Part shown: positions 48,699 through 57,970 of the stretch, piece by piece
How the letters are laid out: each line of letters starts with the position of its first letter
Position numbering within the stretch: the first letter of the stretch is position 1
Origin: Betaproteobacteria bacterium LSUCC0117
GTDB taxonomy: Bacteria > Pseudomonadota > Gammaproteobacteria > Burkholderiales > Burkholderiaceae_C
Length of the DNA stretch: 64,000 nt
Reading direction: 5' to 3'
NCBI GenBank assembly: GCA_030441535.1
Contig: JAUJFZ010000003.1
Coordinates: forward strand, 369,084-433,083
Notes under the pieces: model-generated
Databases searched by the model: none
Told to the model about the DNA's origin: nothing
Seen by the model: only the letters and a program-made list of their open reading frames with translations
Translations under genes and position numbers: made by a program

Positions 48699-49778
48699 CA
48701 ACCCGAACCCTCCCACTCGCACGGTCAAGCCCCCAAAACAGCGGTTTTGTGGTGCAACCTTGGTACGCCCGCTGCGCCTACTGCGCCCGCCCTGCGTACC
48801 TACTTGGCTCAGTTTTTGGGTGATCACCGCGTGGTGGAAATCCCCAAAGCGCTGTGGTGGCTCATTCTGCACGGCATCATCTTGCGGGTTCGCCCGGCCA
48901 AGTCGGCGGCTAAATATGCCAGCATCTGGGCCGAGGGCGGCTCACCCCTAAAAATCGGGACCGAACTGCAGGCCAACGCGCTTGGCGAAAAGCTCAAGAC
49001 CATGGGTCATGAGGTCAGTGTTCATATGGTGATGCGCTACGGCCAGCCCAGTATGGCCAGCGTGCTCGATCAACTCAAAACTCAAGGGGTCACCCGCGTA
49101 TTGGTCATGACGGCCTACCCCCAATACAGTGGCACCACCACTGCCAGCGTGTTTGACGACGTTTATCGCTGGGGACTCAAAGTGCGTTGGCTGCCCGAAA
49201 TGCGCTTTATAAACCAATACCACGACCATGCCGGCTACATCCAAGCCCTCGCCGCTAAGGTGCGTGCGCACTGGGCCGCCAACGGCAAGGCAGACAAATT
49301 AGTCATGAGTTTTCACGGCGTGCCCGAGCGCACCCTATTCCTAGGCGACCCCTACCACTGCCAGTGTTACAAAACCGCCCGCTTGCTGGGCGAAGCCCTG
49401 GGCATTGGTAAAGACGAGTACATGGTGACCTTCCAGTCCCGTTTCGGTAAAGCCAAATGGCTAGAGCCCTACACCGAACCCACCCTAGAAGCGCTCGCCC
49501 AAGCGGGCACCAAGCGTGTGGACGTCATGTGCCCTGGCTTCACCAGCGACTGCCTAGAGACCCTCGAAGAAATCAAGATGGAGGCCATGGAAGCCTTTAT
49601 GCACGCGGGGGGCGAAAGCTTCAACTACATCGACTGCCTGAACGACAGCCCCGAGTGGATCGACGGCATGGCCCAAATCGCCACCCAGCACCTGCAAGGC
49701 TGGCCCACTGGCGCGCCGGACACCGCAGCCCTCGCCGTCACGCGCGCCGAAGCCCTTGCCGTGGGCGCCAAAGACTAA
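48690..49778 (+). CDS. hemH: Ferrochelatase (HemH)
   Basis: HemH inserts Fe2+ into protoporphyrin IX, the branch opposite to the Mg chelatase encoded at the left end. The 362-residue protein has AVLWCNLGTPAAPT at the N terminus, the catalytic MSFHGVPERTLFLGDPYHCQCYKTA region with the metal-site histidine, VTFQSRFGKAKWLEPYTEPTLEAL and the CPGFTSDCLETLEEIKMEAM motif with the conserved glutamate. The ATG at 48690 was chosen over an upstream frame start at 48630 because of family length and the promoter. An S4-domain protein gene follows after 9 nt. Confidence 0.95.
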   Translation: MPFQPEPSHSHGQAPKTAVLWCNLGTPAAPTAPALRTYLAQFLGDHRVVEIPKALWWLILHGIILRVRPAKSAAKYASIWAEGGSPLKIGTELQANALGEKLKTMGHEVSVHMVMRYGQPSMASVLDQLKTQGVTRVLVMTAYPQYSGTTTASVFDDVYRWGLKVRWLPEMRFINQYHDHAGYIQALAAKVRAHWAANGKADKLVMSFHGVPERTLFLGDPYHCQCYKTARLLGEALGIGKDEYMVTFQSRFGKAKWLEPYTEPTLEALAQAGTKRVDVMCPGFTSDCLETLEEIKMEAMEAFMHAGGESFNYIDCLNDSPEWIDGMAQIATQHLQGWPTGAPDTAALAVTRAEALAVGAKD

Positions 49779-49787
49779 GCGCAACGC

Positions 49788-50246
49788 ATGGCGAAAGGCG
49801 CACCCCACACCGCTGACGACGACGTTAAGTACCGACTCGATAAATGGATATGGGCAGCGCGCTTCTTTAAAACCCGAGCCCTCGCCACCGAAGCCGCCAA
49901 CAAAGGCCGCGTAAAGGTGAATGGCGCGCTCGCCAAACCCGGGCGCGAAGTGCGGGTGGGTGACAGCATTGAAATGCTCATCCAGCAAAGCACCTGGACC
50001 GTCAAAGTGCTGGGCCTCAGCAACGTGCGCGGCAGCGCCCCCATTGCACAAGCGCTTTACAAAGAAGACGCCGACTCAATGAAGCGCCGACTGGAAGCGC
50101 AAGAAAGTCGAAAACTGGTACCCGAACCCGCCCAAGCCATTCGCCATGGCCGCCCCACCAAACGTGACCGCCGCGAACTGGAAAATGCGCGTGGGCGAAA
50201 AGGTGTGGGGGATTGGGATGACCGTTGGGGGGCGGGGATTGATTAA
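49788..50246 (+). CDS. hslR: RNA-binding S4 domain heat-shock protein (Hsp15/HslR-like)
   Basis: The 152-residue basic protein has an S4 domain near the N terminus (YRLDKWIWAARFFKTRALATEAANKGRVKVNGALAKPGREVRVGD), typical of Hsp15, which binds 50S subunits carrying stalled nascent chains. The C terminus is rich in lysine and arginine (RHGRPTKRDRRELENARGRKG). It follows hemH by 9 nt and is probably cotranscribed. Confidence 0.88.
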   Translation: MAKGAPHTADDDVKYRLDKWIWAARFFKTRALATEAANKGRVKVNGALAKPGREVRVGDSIEMLIQQSTWTVKVLGLSNVRGSAPIAQALYKEDADSMKRRLEAQESRKLVPEPAQAIRHGRPTKRDRRELENARGRKGVGDWDDRWGAGID

Positions 50247-50453
50247 GCGCTCAAGACGTTCCCGTGGCAGAACTAAGGCGTTTCCTCGATAGATCCTACT
50301 GTTCCGGTTCAATACAAGCGACACAACCAACGATCAGCGTAGTCGGCCACTTTCGTGATGCCTGCCCGACCGCGTCTTCAAAACTTTTATGGGTGCCTAA
50401 CTCACGGAGTGTAAACGCTGGTCGCATTTGGCTGCAGCTTGAATTGAGCTGAT

Positions 50454-51338
50454 TCACCTTGTGGGCGCTACCCAAGCCCCTGCCTCGGCTTTCACCGCAT
50501 CGATTAACGCGATTGCCGCAGGCGCGAGGGTGACGCCCGCGCGGGTGATGAGGTTGAGGCGTCGCACGTAGCGCTTGGACTGACACGGCAACGTGACCAA
50601 GGTGCCATCGTTGGGTACGGCCAAGGCGGGTAACAGGGTGACGCCCATCGCGGCGCGCACGAAGCCGAGCAATGAGGTGGTGCTGAGCAGCATGAGGTTG
50701 GCCCGCTGCACCAAAGCGTCTAGCTGCGGCACACCTAAGCCAGCGCACAAGCCATTGGCGATGAAGTCATCGGGCTCAATATCCTCCCAACGCACGTTAC
50801 GGCGCAGTTTGGTGAGGGGGTGCCCGGGCGGGCAGACCCATACAAAGGGGTCAAGCAGTAAGGTAGAGACGCTGAGGTCGGGCTGGTTGCCCACCACGGT
50901 AGCGATGCCAACGTCGACGCTTTCCTCCAACACAGCCTTGATGACGGCGCTGGAGTCAATGTCGCGCAGCTGCACGCGGACATCGGGGCGCAGTGTGCGC
51001 AGTCGGCGCAGGGCTTTGGGTAACAGCAGCGCCGCTGCCGACGGGACGGCCGCGACCTGTACCAGCCCCGAGCGCCCCATGGCGAAATGCTTCATTTCGC
51101 TGACGGCGTTGGCACACAGACTCACCACGGGGCGAGATTGCTCCAGCGCGAATTGGCCCAGCGGTGTGAGGCGGCCTTTGCGCTCGTTTTCAAAGAGGCT
51201 GCCGCCCAGCTCGTCTTCCAGTTGTTTAAGCGTCATGGATAACGCGGCAGGGGTGCGCCCGAGGTGGGCAGCGGCTTGCTGCAACTCCCCCGCTTCTGCC
51301 ACGGCCACGAAAACCCTTAAGTGTTCGACCTTAACCAT
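50454..51338 (-). CDS. LysR family transcriptional regulator
   Basis: The 294-residue regulator has the N-terminal winged HTH (MVKVEHLRVFVAVAEAGELQQAAAHLGRTPAALSMTLKQLEDELGGSLFENERKGRLTPLG) and a periplasmic-binding-type effector domain. It is divergent from the aldehyde dehydrogenase operon, with 103 nt between the starts, the classical position for autoregulation and activation of the neighbouring genes. The effector is unknown; a metabolite of the operon is likely. Confidence 0.9.
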   Translation of the reverse strand: MVKVEHLRVFVAVAEAGELQQAAAHLGRTPAALSMTLKQLEDELGGSLFENERKGRLTPLGQFALEQSRPVVSLCANAVSEMKHFAMGRSGLVQVAAVPSAAALLLPKALRRLRTLRPDVRVQLRDIDSSAVIKAVLEESVDVGIATVVGNQPDLSVSTLLLDPFVWVCPPGHPLTKLRRNVRWEDIEPDDFIANGLCAGLGVPQLDALVQRANLMLLSTTSLLGFVRAAMGVTLLPALAVPNDGTLVTLPCQSKRYVRRLNLITRAGVTLAPAAIALIDAVKAEAGAWVAPTR

Positions 51339-51441
51339 CTTGTAACTTCAGTTTTTCTTAAATTTATTACACATAAATTAGTTTGACTGAAATTACAGGA
51401 ACCGTCAACATCGCGGCACCGATTAAACAGATTGACCCCTA

Positions 51442-52893
51442 ATGAAGCTAGAGACTCGTAACTACATCGCCGGTGAGTGGCTTGACGGTGAAAGCACCGT
51501 CGCCAACATCAACCCTTCAGACTTAAGCGATGTGATTGGCCACTTTGCACAGGCCAGCGCCGCGCAACTGAACGATGCCTTAGCGGCTGCACGCCAAGCC
51601 CAGCCCCTGTGGGAGCGCACCTCGCTTGAAAAGCGCCAAAACGCCTTGATGGGCATTGGGCAAGAGATGATGGCGCGCGCTGATGAGTTGGGTGAGTTGT
51701 TGTCACGCGAGGAAGGCAAGCCGTTTGCCGAGGGTCGTGGCGAGGTGTATCGCGCAGGTCAGTTTTTCACGTATTACGCCGCAGAGGTGTTGCGCCAAAT
51801 CGGCGATAACGCCGACTCGGTGCGCGATGGCGTCGAGGTGGATGTGCGCCGTGAAGCGGTGGGTGTGGTGGCGATTGTGTCGCCCTGGAACTTCCCCACT
51901 GCGACAGCCGCTTGGAAGATTGCACCCGCTTTGGCGTTTGGTAATGCCGTTATTTGGAAGCCCGCCAACTTGGTGCCCGCATCAGCGGTGGCGCTGACCG
52001 ACATCATTTCACGCCACGGCTTACCCGCCGGTACGTTTAACTTGGTGATGGGCTCAGGCCGCAGCGTGGGCCAGCAACTGATTGAAAGCCCCCACATTGA
52101 TGCCATCAGCTTCACAGGCTCTGGACCAGTAGGACGTGGGATTGCCGTGGCTGCCGCTGGCAACTTCACACGCGTGCAGTTGGAGATGGGCTCAAAGAAC
52201 GCCCTGGTAGTGATGGATGACGCCGACATGGACAGCGCCGTAGCCTGCGCCTTGAACGGTGCGTTTGGTGGCACCGGACAAAAATGCACCGCGTCGTCAC
52301 GCTTGGTGGTCCACGCCGCCGTCCATGACGAGTTCGTATCTCGGTTGGTCGCGGGTGCGAAGGCCTTGAAGGTCGGCAACGCCCTCGACCGCACCACCCA
52401 GATGGGCCCAGTCGTCAGCGCCGAGCAGTTGGCACAAAACGTTGCCAGCGTCGCGATGGCCAAGGCCAATGGTGGTGAGCTGGCGTGCGGCGGCGATGTC
52501 CTGACGATGCCCACTGAGGGCTACTACATGGCCCCGACTGTTTTTGTGGGCACACGCAACGAATGGGAAGTGAACCAAGAAGAGTTGTTTGCACCAATGG
52601 CCTGCGTCATCAAGGTAGACAGCTATGCCGAGGCGTTGGCGACCGTGAATGACACGCGCTTTGGTCTAACCGCAGGCATCATGACGCGCGACTTGGCACG
52701 CGCCACCCACTTCCGCCGCAACGCACGCACGGGTTGCGTGATGGTGAACCTCCCGACCGCTGGCACCGATTACCACGTGCCCTTTGGTGGTCGAGGCGAG
52801 AGTTCATACGGGCCACGCGAGCAGGGGCAATACGCCAAAGATTTTTATACGGTGGTGAAAACCGCTTACATCAAAGCCAACGAGCCGGTTTAA
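51442..52893 (+). CDS. NAD(P)-dependent aldehyde dehydrogenase, 2-oxoglutarate-semialdehyde type
   Basis: The 483-residue enzyme oxidises an aldehyde to the acid. The general base lies at Glu248 (QLEMGSKN) and the nucleophile at Cys282 (GTGQKCTASSR); the cofactor region is VSPWNFPTATAAWKIAPALAFGNAVIWKPA. The C-terminal HVPFGGRGESSYGPREQGQYAKDF resembles 2-oxoglutarate semialdehyde dehydrogenases of sugar-acid and hydroxyproline degradation, but this subgroup call is tentative. It is the first gene of the LysR-flanked operon; the next gene starts 20 nt later. Confidence 0.88.
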   Translation: MKLETRNYIAGEWLDGESTVANINPSDLSDVIGHFAQASAAQLNDALAAARQAQPLWERTSLEKRQNALMGIGQEMMARADELGELLSREEGKPFAEGRGEVYRAGQFFTYYAAEVLRQIGDNADSVRDGVEVDVRREAVGVVAIVSPWNFPTATAAWKIAPALAFGNAVIWKPANLVPASAVALTDIISRHGLPAGTFNLVMGSGRSVGQQLIESPHIDAISFTGSGPVGRGIAVAAAGNFTRVQLEMGSKNALVVMDDADMDSAVACALNGAFGGTGQKCTASSRLVVHAAVHDEFVSRLVAGAKALKVGNALDRTTQMGPVVSAEQLAQNVASVAMAKANGGELACGGDVLTMPTEGYYMAPTVFVGTRNEWEVNQEELFAPMACVIKVDSYAEALATVNDTRFGLTAGIMTRDLARATHFRRNARTGCVMVNLPTAGTDYHVPFGGRGESSYGPREQGQYAKDFYTVVKTAYIKANEPV

Positions 52894-52913
52894 GGCAAGG
52901 GAGTTTGAAAGTA

Positions 52914-53954
52914 ATGGCAAAACGAGCGTTTCGAATTGATGGCCTCCAGTACAACAACTGGTCACCAGAGATCTTTCAACAAATGAAAGTGGGCGGCGTC
53001 GATGCCGTACACGTAACGATTGCGTATCACGAGAATCTGCGTGAAACGATTTTGAAAATCGAACAGTGGAACCGCTGGTTTGAGATGTATTCCGATCGCA
53101 TCATGATGGGGCGCACTGGTGACGACGTGCGCCGCGCGCGCGAGACTGGTCGCACCGCCATTTTCTTTGGCTTCCAAAATCCCTCCCCCATCGAGGATGA
53201 CATAGGTCTGGTGGAAATCGTGCACACCTTGGGCGCACGCTTCATGCAATTGACCTACAACAACCAGTCCTTATTAGCGACCGGTTGTTACGAGAGCCAA
53301 GACAGCGGCATCACCCGCATGGGCAAGCAGGTAATCAAAGAGATGAACCGCGTGGGCTTGGTCATCGACATGAGCCACTCAGCCGAGCGCTCAACGCTTG
53401 AGGCGATTGATTTGTCGGCACGCCCCATCGTGATTTCACACGCGAACCCCAGTGCTTGGGCCCCCGCGCTTCGCAATAAAAGCGACACCGTGATCAAGGC
53501 CTTGGCCGCGCGGGGCGGTATGTTCGGCTTCTCGCTGTACCCCCACCACTTGAAAGACAAATCAGCCTGCACGCTCGATAGCTTCTGCAGCATGGTGGCT
53601 CGCATGGCTGAGTTGGTCGGTGTCGAGCACTTGGGTATGGGCACCGATTTGTGCCAAGGGCAACCCGATAGTGTGGTGGAGTGGATGCGTAAAGGGCGCT
53701 ACACCAAAGAGACCGACTACGGCGAGGGATCTGCCAGCAACCCCGGCTTCCCGCCCATGCCTTCATGGTTCGAAGACAACCGTGACTTTGACAAAGTGGC
53801 TACCGGCCTGCACGCCATTGGCTTTACTGAGCGCGATGTGGACGCCATTTTGGGTGAAAACTGGCTGCGCTTTTTTGATCAGAATTTCGGTCCTGTTGCA
53901 TCGGAACGGGACGAGATAGAACGCCAAGCAATTGGCATAACCGCAACGCACTAA
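52914..53954 (+). CDS. Membrane dipeptidase-like amidohydrolase (M19 family)
   Basis: The 346-residue protein is of the renal dipeptidase type. Conserved blocks are FGFQNPSPIEDDIGLVEIVHTLGARFMQLTYNNQSLLATGCYE, GLVIDMSHSAERSTLEAIDLS, PIVISHANPSAW and HLGMGTDLCQG. The N-terminal metal motif, normally DGHxD, reads IDGLQYNNW, so the first zinc ligands are missing. Relatives with this start occur next to glycine betaine and dimethylglycine catabolism genes in pseudomonads (recalled, not checked). ATG at 52914 is supported by GGGAG and excludes the long N-terminal shadow of the preceding gene. Its true reaction may not be peptide hydrolysis. Confidence 0.8.
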   Translation: MAKRAFRIDGLQYNNWSPEIFQQMKVGGVDAVHVTIAYHENLRETILKIEQWNRWFEMYSDRIMMGRTGDDVRRARETGRTAIFFGFQNPSPIEDDIGLVEIVHTLGARFMQLTYNNQSLLATGCYESQDSGITRMGKQVIKEMNRVGLVIDMSHSAERSTLEAIDLSARPIVISHANPSAWAPALRNKSDTVIKALAARGGMFGFSLYPHHLKDKSACTLDSFCSMVARMAELVGVEHLGMGTDLCQGQPDSVVEWMRKGRYTKETDYGEGSASNPGFPPMPSWFEDNRDFDKVATGLHAIGFTERDVDAILGENWLRFFDQNFGPVASERDEIERQAIGITATH

Positions 53955-53978
53955 AAAAACGTTTAAAGGAGACATACC

Positions 53979-55523
53979 GTGTCAACCTCACCCCAAATGG
54001 CCGCCGGCGGGCAGCCAACCAACAAGCCGCTCTTCGCTCTGTCGGGCGGCTTCATCGCATTGTTTTGCCTCTGGGCGCTGGTTGACCTGAAAGGGTTGTC
54101 TGGCGCGGTGGATGCGGGCTTTGCGTTCTCCGCACGCTACTTCGGTTTGTACTGGCAGCTATTGCTGTTGGGTACTTTCGTGATTAGCTTGTTGATTTGT
54201 GTGATGCCTGGCGCCAAAGCGCGTATGGGTAACTTGGCAAAACCTGAGTTCACCACCTTCCAGTGGGGCTCCATGGTGATGTGTACGTTGTTGGCGGGTG
54301 GCGGCGTTTTCTGGGCCGCTGGCGAGCCCATGGCGCACTTCATCTCATCGCCGCCGCTCTTTGGTGCAGAGGGCAAGTCAGCCGCAGCAGCTTGGCCTGC
54401 GTTGGCGCAGTCCTATATGCATTGGGGCTTCTTGGCTTGGGCCATTTTGGGCTCCTTGGGCGCCATCATGCTGATGTACTACCACTACGAAAAGGGCTTG
54501 CCGTTGGCACCCCGTACGTTGCTTTACCCCGTGTTTGGTGACAAGGCCATCAATGGCGTGATCGGTACCGTTGCCGATGCAGCGTGTGTGATCGCAGTGG
54601 TCGCGGGTACCGTCGGCCCAATTGGCTTTTTGGGCTTGCAAATCTCGTATGGCTTGAACGCGTTGTTCGGTATCCCCAATGCATTCGCCACGCAAGCGAT
54701 TGTGATTTTGGTGCTGGTAGCCATCTACACCCTGTCAGCGGTGAGCGGCATTACCAGAGGCATTCAGGCCATGAGTACCGCCAACATTTGGCTGGCCGGT
54801 ATCTTGATGGCTTACATGTTGATTGCTGGCCCAACCGCGTTCATCTTCGAAGGTTTCTTCAAAGGCTTGGGTGTTTACTTCACGAACTTCTTCCCAATGG
54901 CCATGTACCGCGGCGATGCAGCGGTGTTTGGTGAGCCAGGCTGGTTAGGCTGGTGGACCGTGTTCTTCTGGGGATGGTTCTTGGGTTACGGCCCATTGAT
55001 GGCTGTGTTCGTTGCACGCATCAGCCGTGGTCGCTCTATCCGCGCCATCATCCTGTTGTTGTCAGTGGTAGCACCGCTAGTGACCAACTTCTGGTTCACG
55101 ATTGTGGGCGGCACAGGCATTGCAATGGAATTGGCGCAAGCAGGCTCGGTATCGGCAGCCTTTGAGGGCTTTAATTTACCCGCAGCTTTGTTGGCTATTA
55201 CGCAAAACTTGCCAATGGGCTTCTTGGTCTCTATTCTGTTCATGATCTTGACGTTCATCTTCGTCGCCACCACGGGTGACTCGATGACTTACGTGATCGC
55301 CAAGACCATGTCGAACGACGAAGAACCCGCTACATCGGTTCGCGCCTTCTGGGCCGTTGCGATGGGTGTAACCGCCATCATCTTGGTGTCTTTGGGCTCC
55401 AACGGTGTGGGCAAATTGCAGAGCTTTATTGTGATTACTGCGGTACCTGTTTCGCTGATCTTATTGCCCTCATTGTGGGATGCCTGGCGCATCGCCCGCT
55501 TGAAGGGTGCCGAGCAGGCGTAA
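53979..55523 (+). CDS. BCCT family betaine/carnitine/choline transporter
   Basis: The 514-residue carrier has twelve helices. It shows the GHWG-type region as YMHWGFLAWAILG and the tryptophan box WWTVFFWGWFLGYGPLMAVFVARISRGRSIR, which identify the BCCT family of quaternary-amine symporters; the last part of the box differs from classical BetT/BetP sequences. The start is GTG at 53979 with AAGGAG 7 nt upstream. It lies between a dipeptidase-like enzyme and the DUF3726-like protein, so it probably imports the pathway substrate. Confidence 0.9.
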   Translation: MSTSPQMAAGGQPTNKPLFALSGGFIALFCLWALVDLKGLSGAVDAGFAFSARYFGLYWQLLLLGTFVISLLICVMPGAKARMGNLAKPEFTTFQWGSMVMCTLLAGGGVFWAAGEPMAHFISSPPLFGAEGKSAAAAWPALAQSYMHWGFLAWAILGSLGAIMLMYYHYEKGLPLAPRTLLYPVFGDKAINGVIGTVADAACVIAVVAGTVGPIGFLGLQISYGLNALFGIPNAFATQAIVILVLVAIYTLSAVSGITRGIQAMSTANIWLAGILMAYMLIAGPTAFIFEGFFKGLGVYFTNFFPMAMYRGDAAVFGEPGWLGWWTVFFWGWFLGYGPLMAVFVARISRGRSIRAIILLLSVVAPLVTNFWFTIVGGTGIAMELAQAGSVSAAFEGFNLPAALLAITQNLPMGFLVSILFMILTFIFVATTGDSMTYVIAKTMSNDEEPATSVRAFWAVAMGVTAIILVSLGSNGVGKLQSFIVITAVPVSLILLPSLWDAWRIARLKGAEQA

Positions 55524-55528
55524 CGTAA

Positions 55529-57940
55529 ATGTCAGGACGGATGCACCCCATGAACTCAAACCTTTCCCCTGCAGCCATGCCATTGCGGCCCCCGGCACAG
55601 GTGATGCGTTTGGCGCGAATGGGGGCATCCCACCGCACCCGACTTAGTTTTTTGCGCGCGCTGCTGCGACGCATCGAAACCGAGCAATGGCGGTTTGAAC
55701 GCCGTGAGTTTGCACTCGACAGTCGCGGTGTGGGCCATGCGGTTTACACCGTACACACCCCGCTACGGGCCTATAGCCTTGTAGCGTTTTCACACGATTT
55801 ACCTGACGACATGCGCTCAGACCGCGTGATTGCAACGGCATGGGATGCCACGTTCACGCTGTTTGACGGCATTCCGTCTGAGCAAGATATTGAGCGTTTG
55901 GGCGACAACGTACCTAAACAAGAGATGGGACGCGTCAGCGACCGCGAGTTAACGTTGGCACGCGCCAACCGTTCTGTCCGGTTGTGGGATAGCGTCATTG
56001 AATCGCTGGCAAAGGGCCAGCAACCAGATATGGATGCCGTGGCGCAAGTGGGTTACCTGATGCGCACCACGGCGGTTTATGGATCAGGCAAATTTGGTGC
56101 AGCAGACCGCAGCCACACAGCTTGGCGCGAGGAGTTCGCTGCCCCCTTCCGAGCGGAGATGCTCACTGTTTGGTTGATCCGTCAGTTCACGTTGGATTGC
56201 GTGTCCCACATGGCCAAACAACGTGGCGGCGAACACGCGGTTGGCTTGACGCCCGAGAACGCTCGTCGTATCGGTGTAGGCAATTCGACGGGGTTAGGCA
56301 TGGCGCCGTTCCTATTGAACCACCCGGCTTTGTTGCACCAATGGATCGTCTGTCGTGAGACAGCGCTGGCGCGGGTTCGTGCGGTCGATACCGCAAGCGC
56401 CACAGATATTGTGGCCTTCAGCGACGCGCTGGCATCGGCAACCCAGAATGCAACTGAATGGTTTAGTGAGCACCCACTTCAAGTGAAGCGACTGGCCGCT
56501 TTGCGCCAAGATATGGCCGCTCTGACTGCCCACGTGTCTGACTTTGACTTTAAACAACCCCGTCCGTGGAACGCCCTGTTCACCTGGGGTGAAGCGCAAT
56601 TAGGCTTTGAGGGCCAAGAGCAATTAGCCGCCCTGCTGATCGAGCCCTTTGGTGCATTGGTGGACGACTTAGCCGAGCAAATGGGTGTGGATGAGGGTGC
56701 CAGCTTCAGTATCAACGGCCAGATGCCGCTAAGCGAGTTGGTTGGTATTTTGAATGAGCATTACCCGTGGGTAAACGACATCACCTATGACTCAGAGGCC
56801 TCTGAGGCCCGCTTTTGGTATGTGTCAGAAGAAAAGTTAGAGCCCCGTTTAGGTGAACGCTTCACCGAGAGCGGAGCTGAGTTGGAGTTACCGCTGTGCA
56901 GCGCCAAACACATCAAAGCGTTGCAAGCCGATTTGCAACGAGGTGGTTACGCACATGTCGCCGAATTTTTGCTGGCGCACCCTGAACACCGGCTAGCGGT
57001 ACGACGGGCGCAAATCAGTGCGTGCTACCCCTATGCTGAAATTCAAGACAACTTGGTGGGCGCCGACATGCTGCCCATTGACTTGTTGCGCTGTAAGTTG
57101 GCATTTTTTGGCGCCACCAAATTTGACCCCCGTAGTGACCGCTGGGTGCGTATCAGTCTGTACCAAGACGCCCCATTACCCGCTGACATTTGCAAACGCG
57201 TAACAGCGAGCAGCACGACACAATTAAATGATGCCACTGATGCCGCAGGCACAACCGCTCCCCGGTATTCGCTGGCAGAAATTGAGGCTCTGAGCAAACG
57301 CGCAGCACGCGGTGCCGGTCTGAGCTGGGGTCTTGCCGAGGAGGCGGGTAAAGCTGTGCGCTGGTTGCATGCTCACCAGCAACCGGGCGTCAGCGCCTTG
57401 AACGCGCTGCTTCGGTCCAATGACGGCATGAGCTTCAATGAGCTGTGCCCCCAGTTACGGGATGGCACCTGGGCTGCCGCCGCTGGGGCGTTGTGCCCGC
57501 TGATTGCGGGTGCAACTGTGCTTGACCACGCCTCGCTCGACGAGCAATGGCCGCTGACGTTACAGCAGCTCCGTAACCCTTTGCTACTCGTGCCATTCGT
57601 GGCGCGGGCGGCTTTTTTATCTGGTGTACCTTTGGTGATGAGCGGTGCGCACGAGCACCTGCTGTTCTCGCCCACCGGCACGATCAAGGGTCACTTGCCA
57701 CTGGCGCGAACCGACGATAGCGTCGCCGATGAAGACGTGGTGGCGCAATTGGTGCTACGCCGCGCAACGCCAGCTGAGGTCGCGACGATGGGCTACGGCG
57801 TTTGGCGAAAAAGCGCACTGGCTCAACCCATTGCGCCGAGCGAATGGTCCGCCCTCGAGTTGATGGCACACCGTACTTTGGTTCCTGCCAGCGACGCATC
57901 GCGCGCCGGCGCAGGCAGCACAGCGGGCGACAACGATTAA
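55529..57940 (+). CDS. Uncharacterised two-part protein with C-terminal DUF3726-like domain
   Basis: I cannot name a function for this 803-residue protein. It is predicted cytoplasmic: no signal peptide or membrane helix is evident. The N-terminal two thirds (residues 1-570) are mixed alpha/beta with tryptophan-rich segments (AFSHDLPDDMRSDRVIATAWDATFTLFDGIPSEQDIERL). From about residue 578 the sequence YSLAEIEALSKRAARGAGLSWGLAEEAGKAVRWL matches my recollection of DUF3726. It may be a fusion of two proteins that are separate elsewhere. It follows the BCCT gene by 5 nt and precedes RidA by 30 nt, so it is probably central to the pathway of the operon. Confidence 0.7.
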   Translation: MSGRMHPMNSNLSPAAMPLRPPAQVMRLARMGASHRTRLSFLRALLRRIETEQWRFERREFALDSRGVGHAVYTVHTPLRAYSLVAFSHDLPDDMRSDRVIATAWDATFTLFDGIPSEQDIERLGDNVPKQEMGRVSDRELTLARANRSVRLWDSVIESLAKGQQPDMDAVAQVGYLMRTTAVYGSGKFGAADRSHTAWREEFAAPFRAEMLTVWLIRQFTLDCVSHMAKQRGGEHAVGLTPENARRIGVGNSTGLGMAPFLLNHPALLHQWIVCRETALARVRAVDTASATDIVAFSDALASATQNATEWFSEHPLQVKRLAALRQDMAALTAHVSDFDFKQPRPWNALFTWGEAQLGFEGQEQLAALLIEPFGALVDDLAEQMGVDEGASFSINGQMPLSELVGILNEHYPWVNDITYDSEASEARFWYVSEEKLEPRLGERFTESGAELELPLCSAKHIKALQADLQRGGYAHVAEFLLAHPEHRLAVRRAQISACYPYAEIQDNLVGADMLPIDLLRCKLAFFGATKFDPRSDRWVRISLYQDAPLPADICKRVTASSTTQLNDATDAAGTTAPRYSLAEIEALSKRAARGAGLSWGLAEEAGKAVRWLHAHQQPGVSALNALLRSNDGMSFNELCPQLRDGTWAAAAGALCPLIAGATVLDHASLDEQWPLTLQQLRNPLLLVPFVARAAFLSGVPLVMSGAHEHLLFSPTGTIKGHLPLARTDDSVADEDVVAQLVLRRATPAEVATMGYGVWRKSALAQPIAPSEWSALELMAHRTLVPASDASRAGAGSTAGDND

Positions 57941-57970
57941 CCTCGACTCTTAACTTTGATAGCTGATTAA

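Noticed and set aside
50296..50748. 150-codon minus-strand frame at the LysR 3' end, with a cysteine-bearing tail
   Set aside because: Most of it overlaps the lysR gene in another frame, and the unique 60-residue tail matches nothing I know. It may be a gene remnant but is not supportable.
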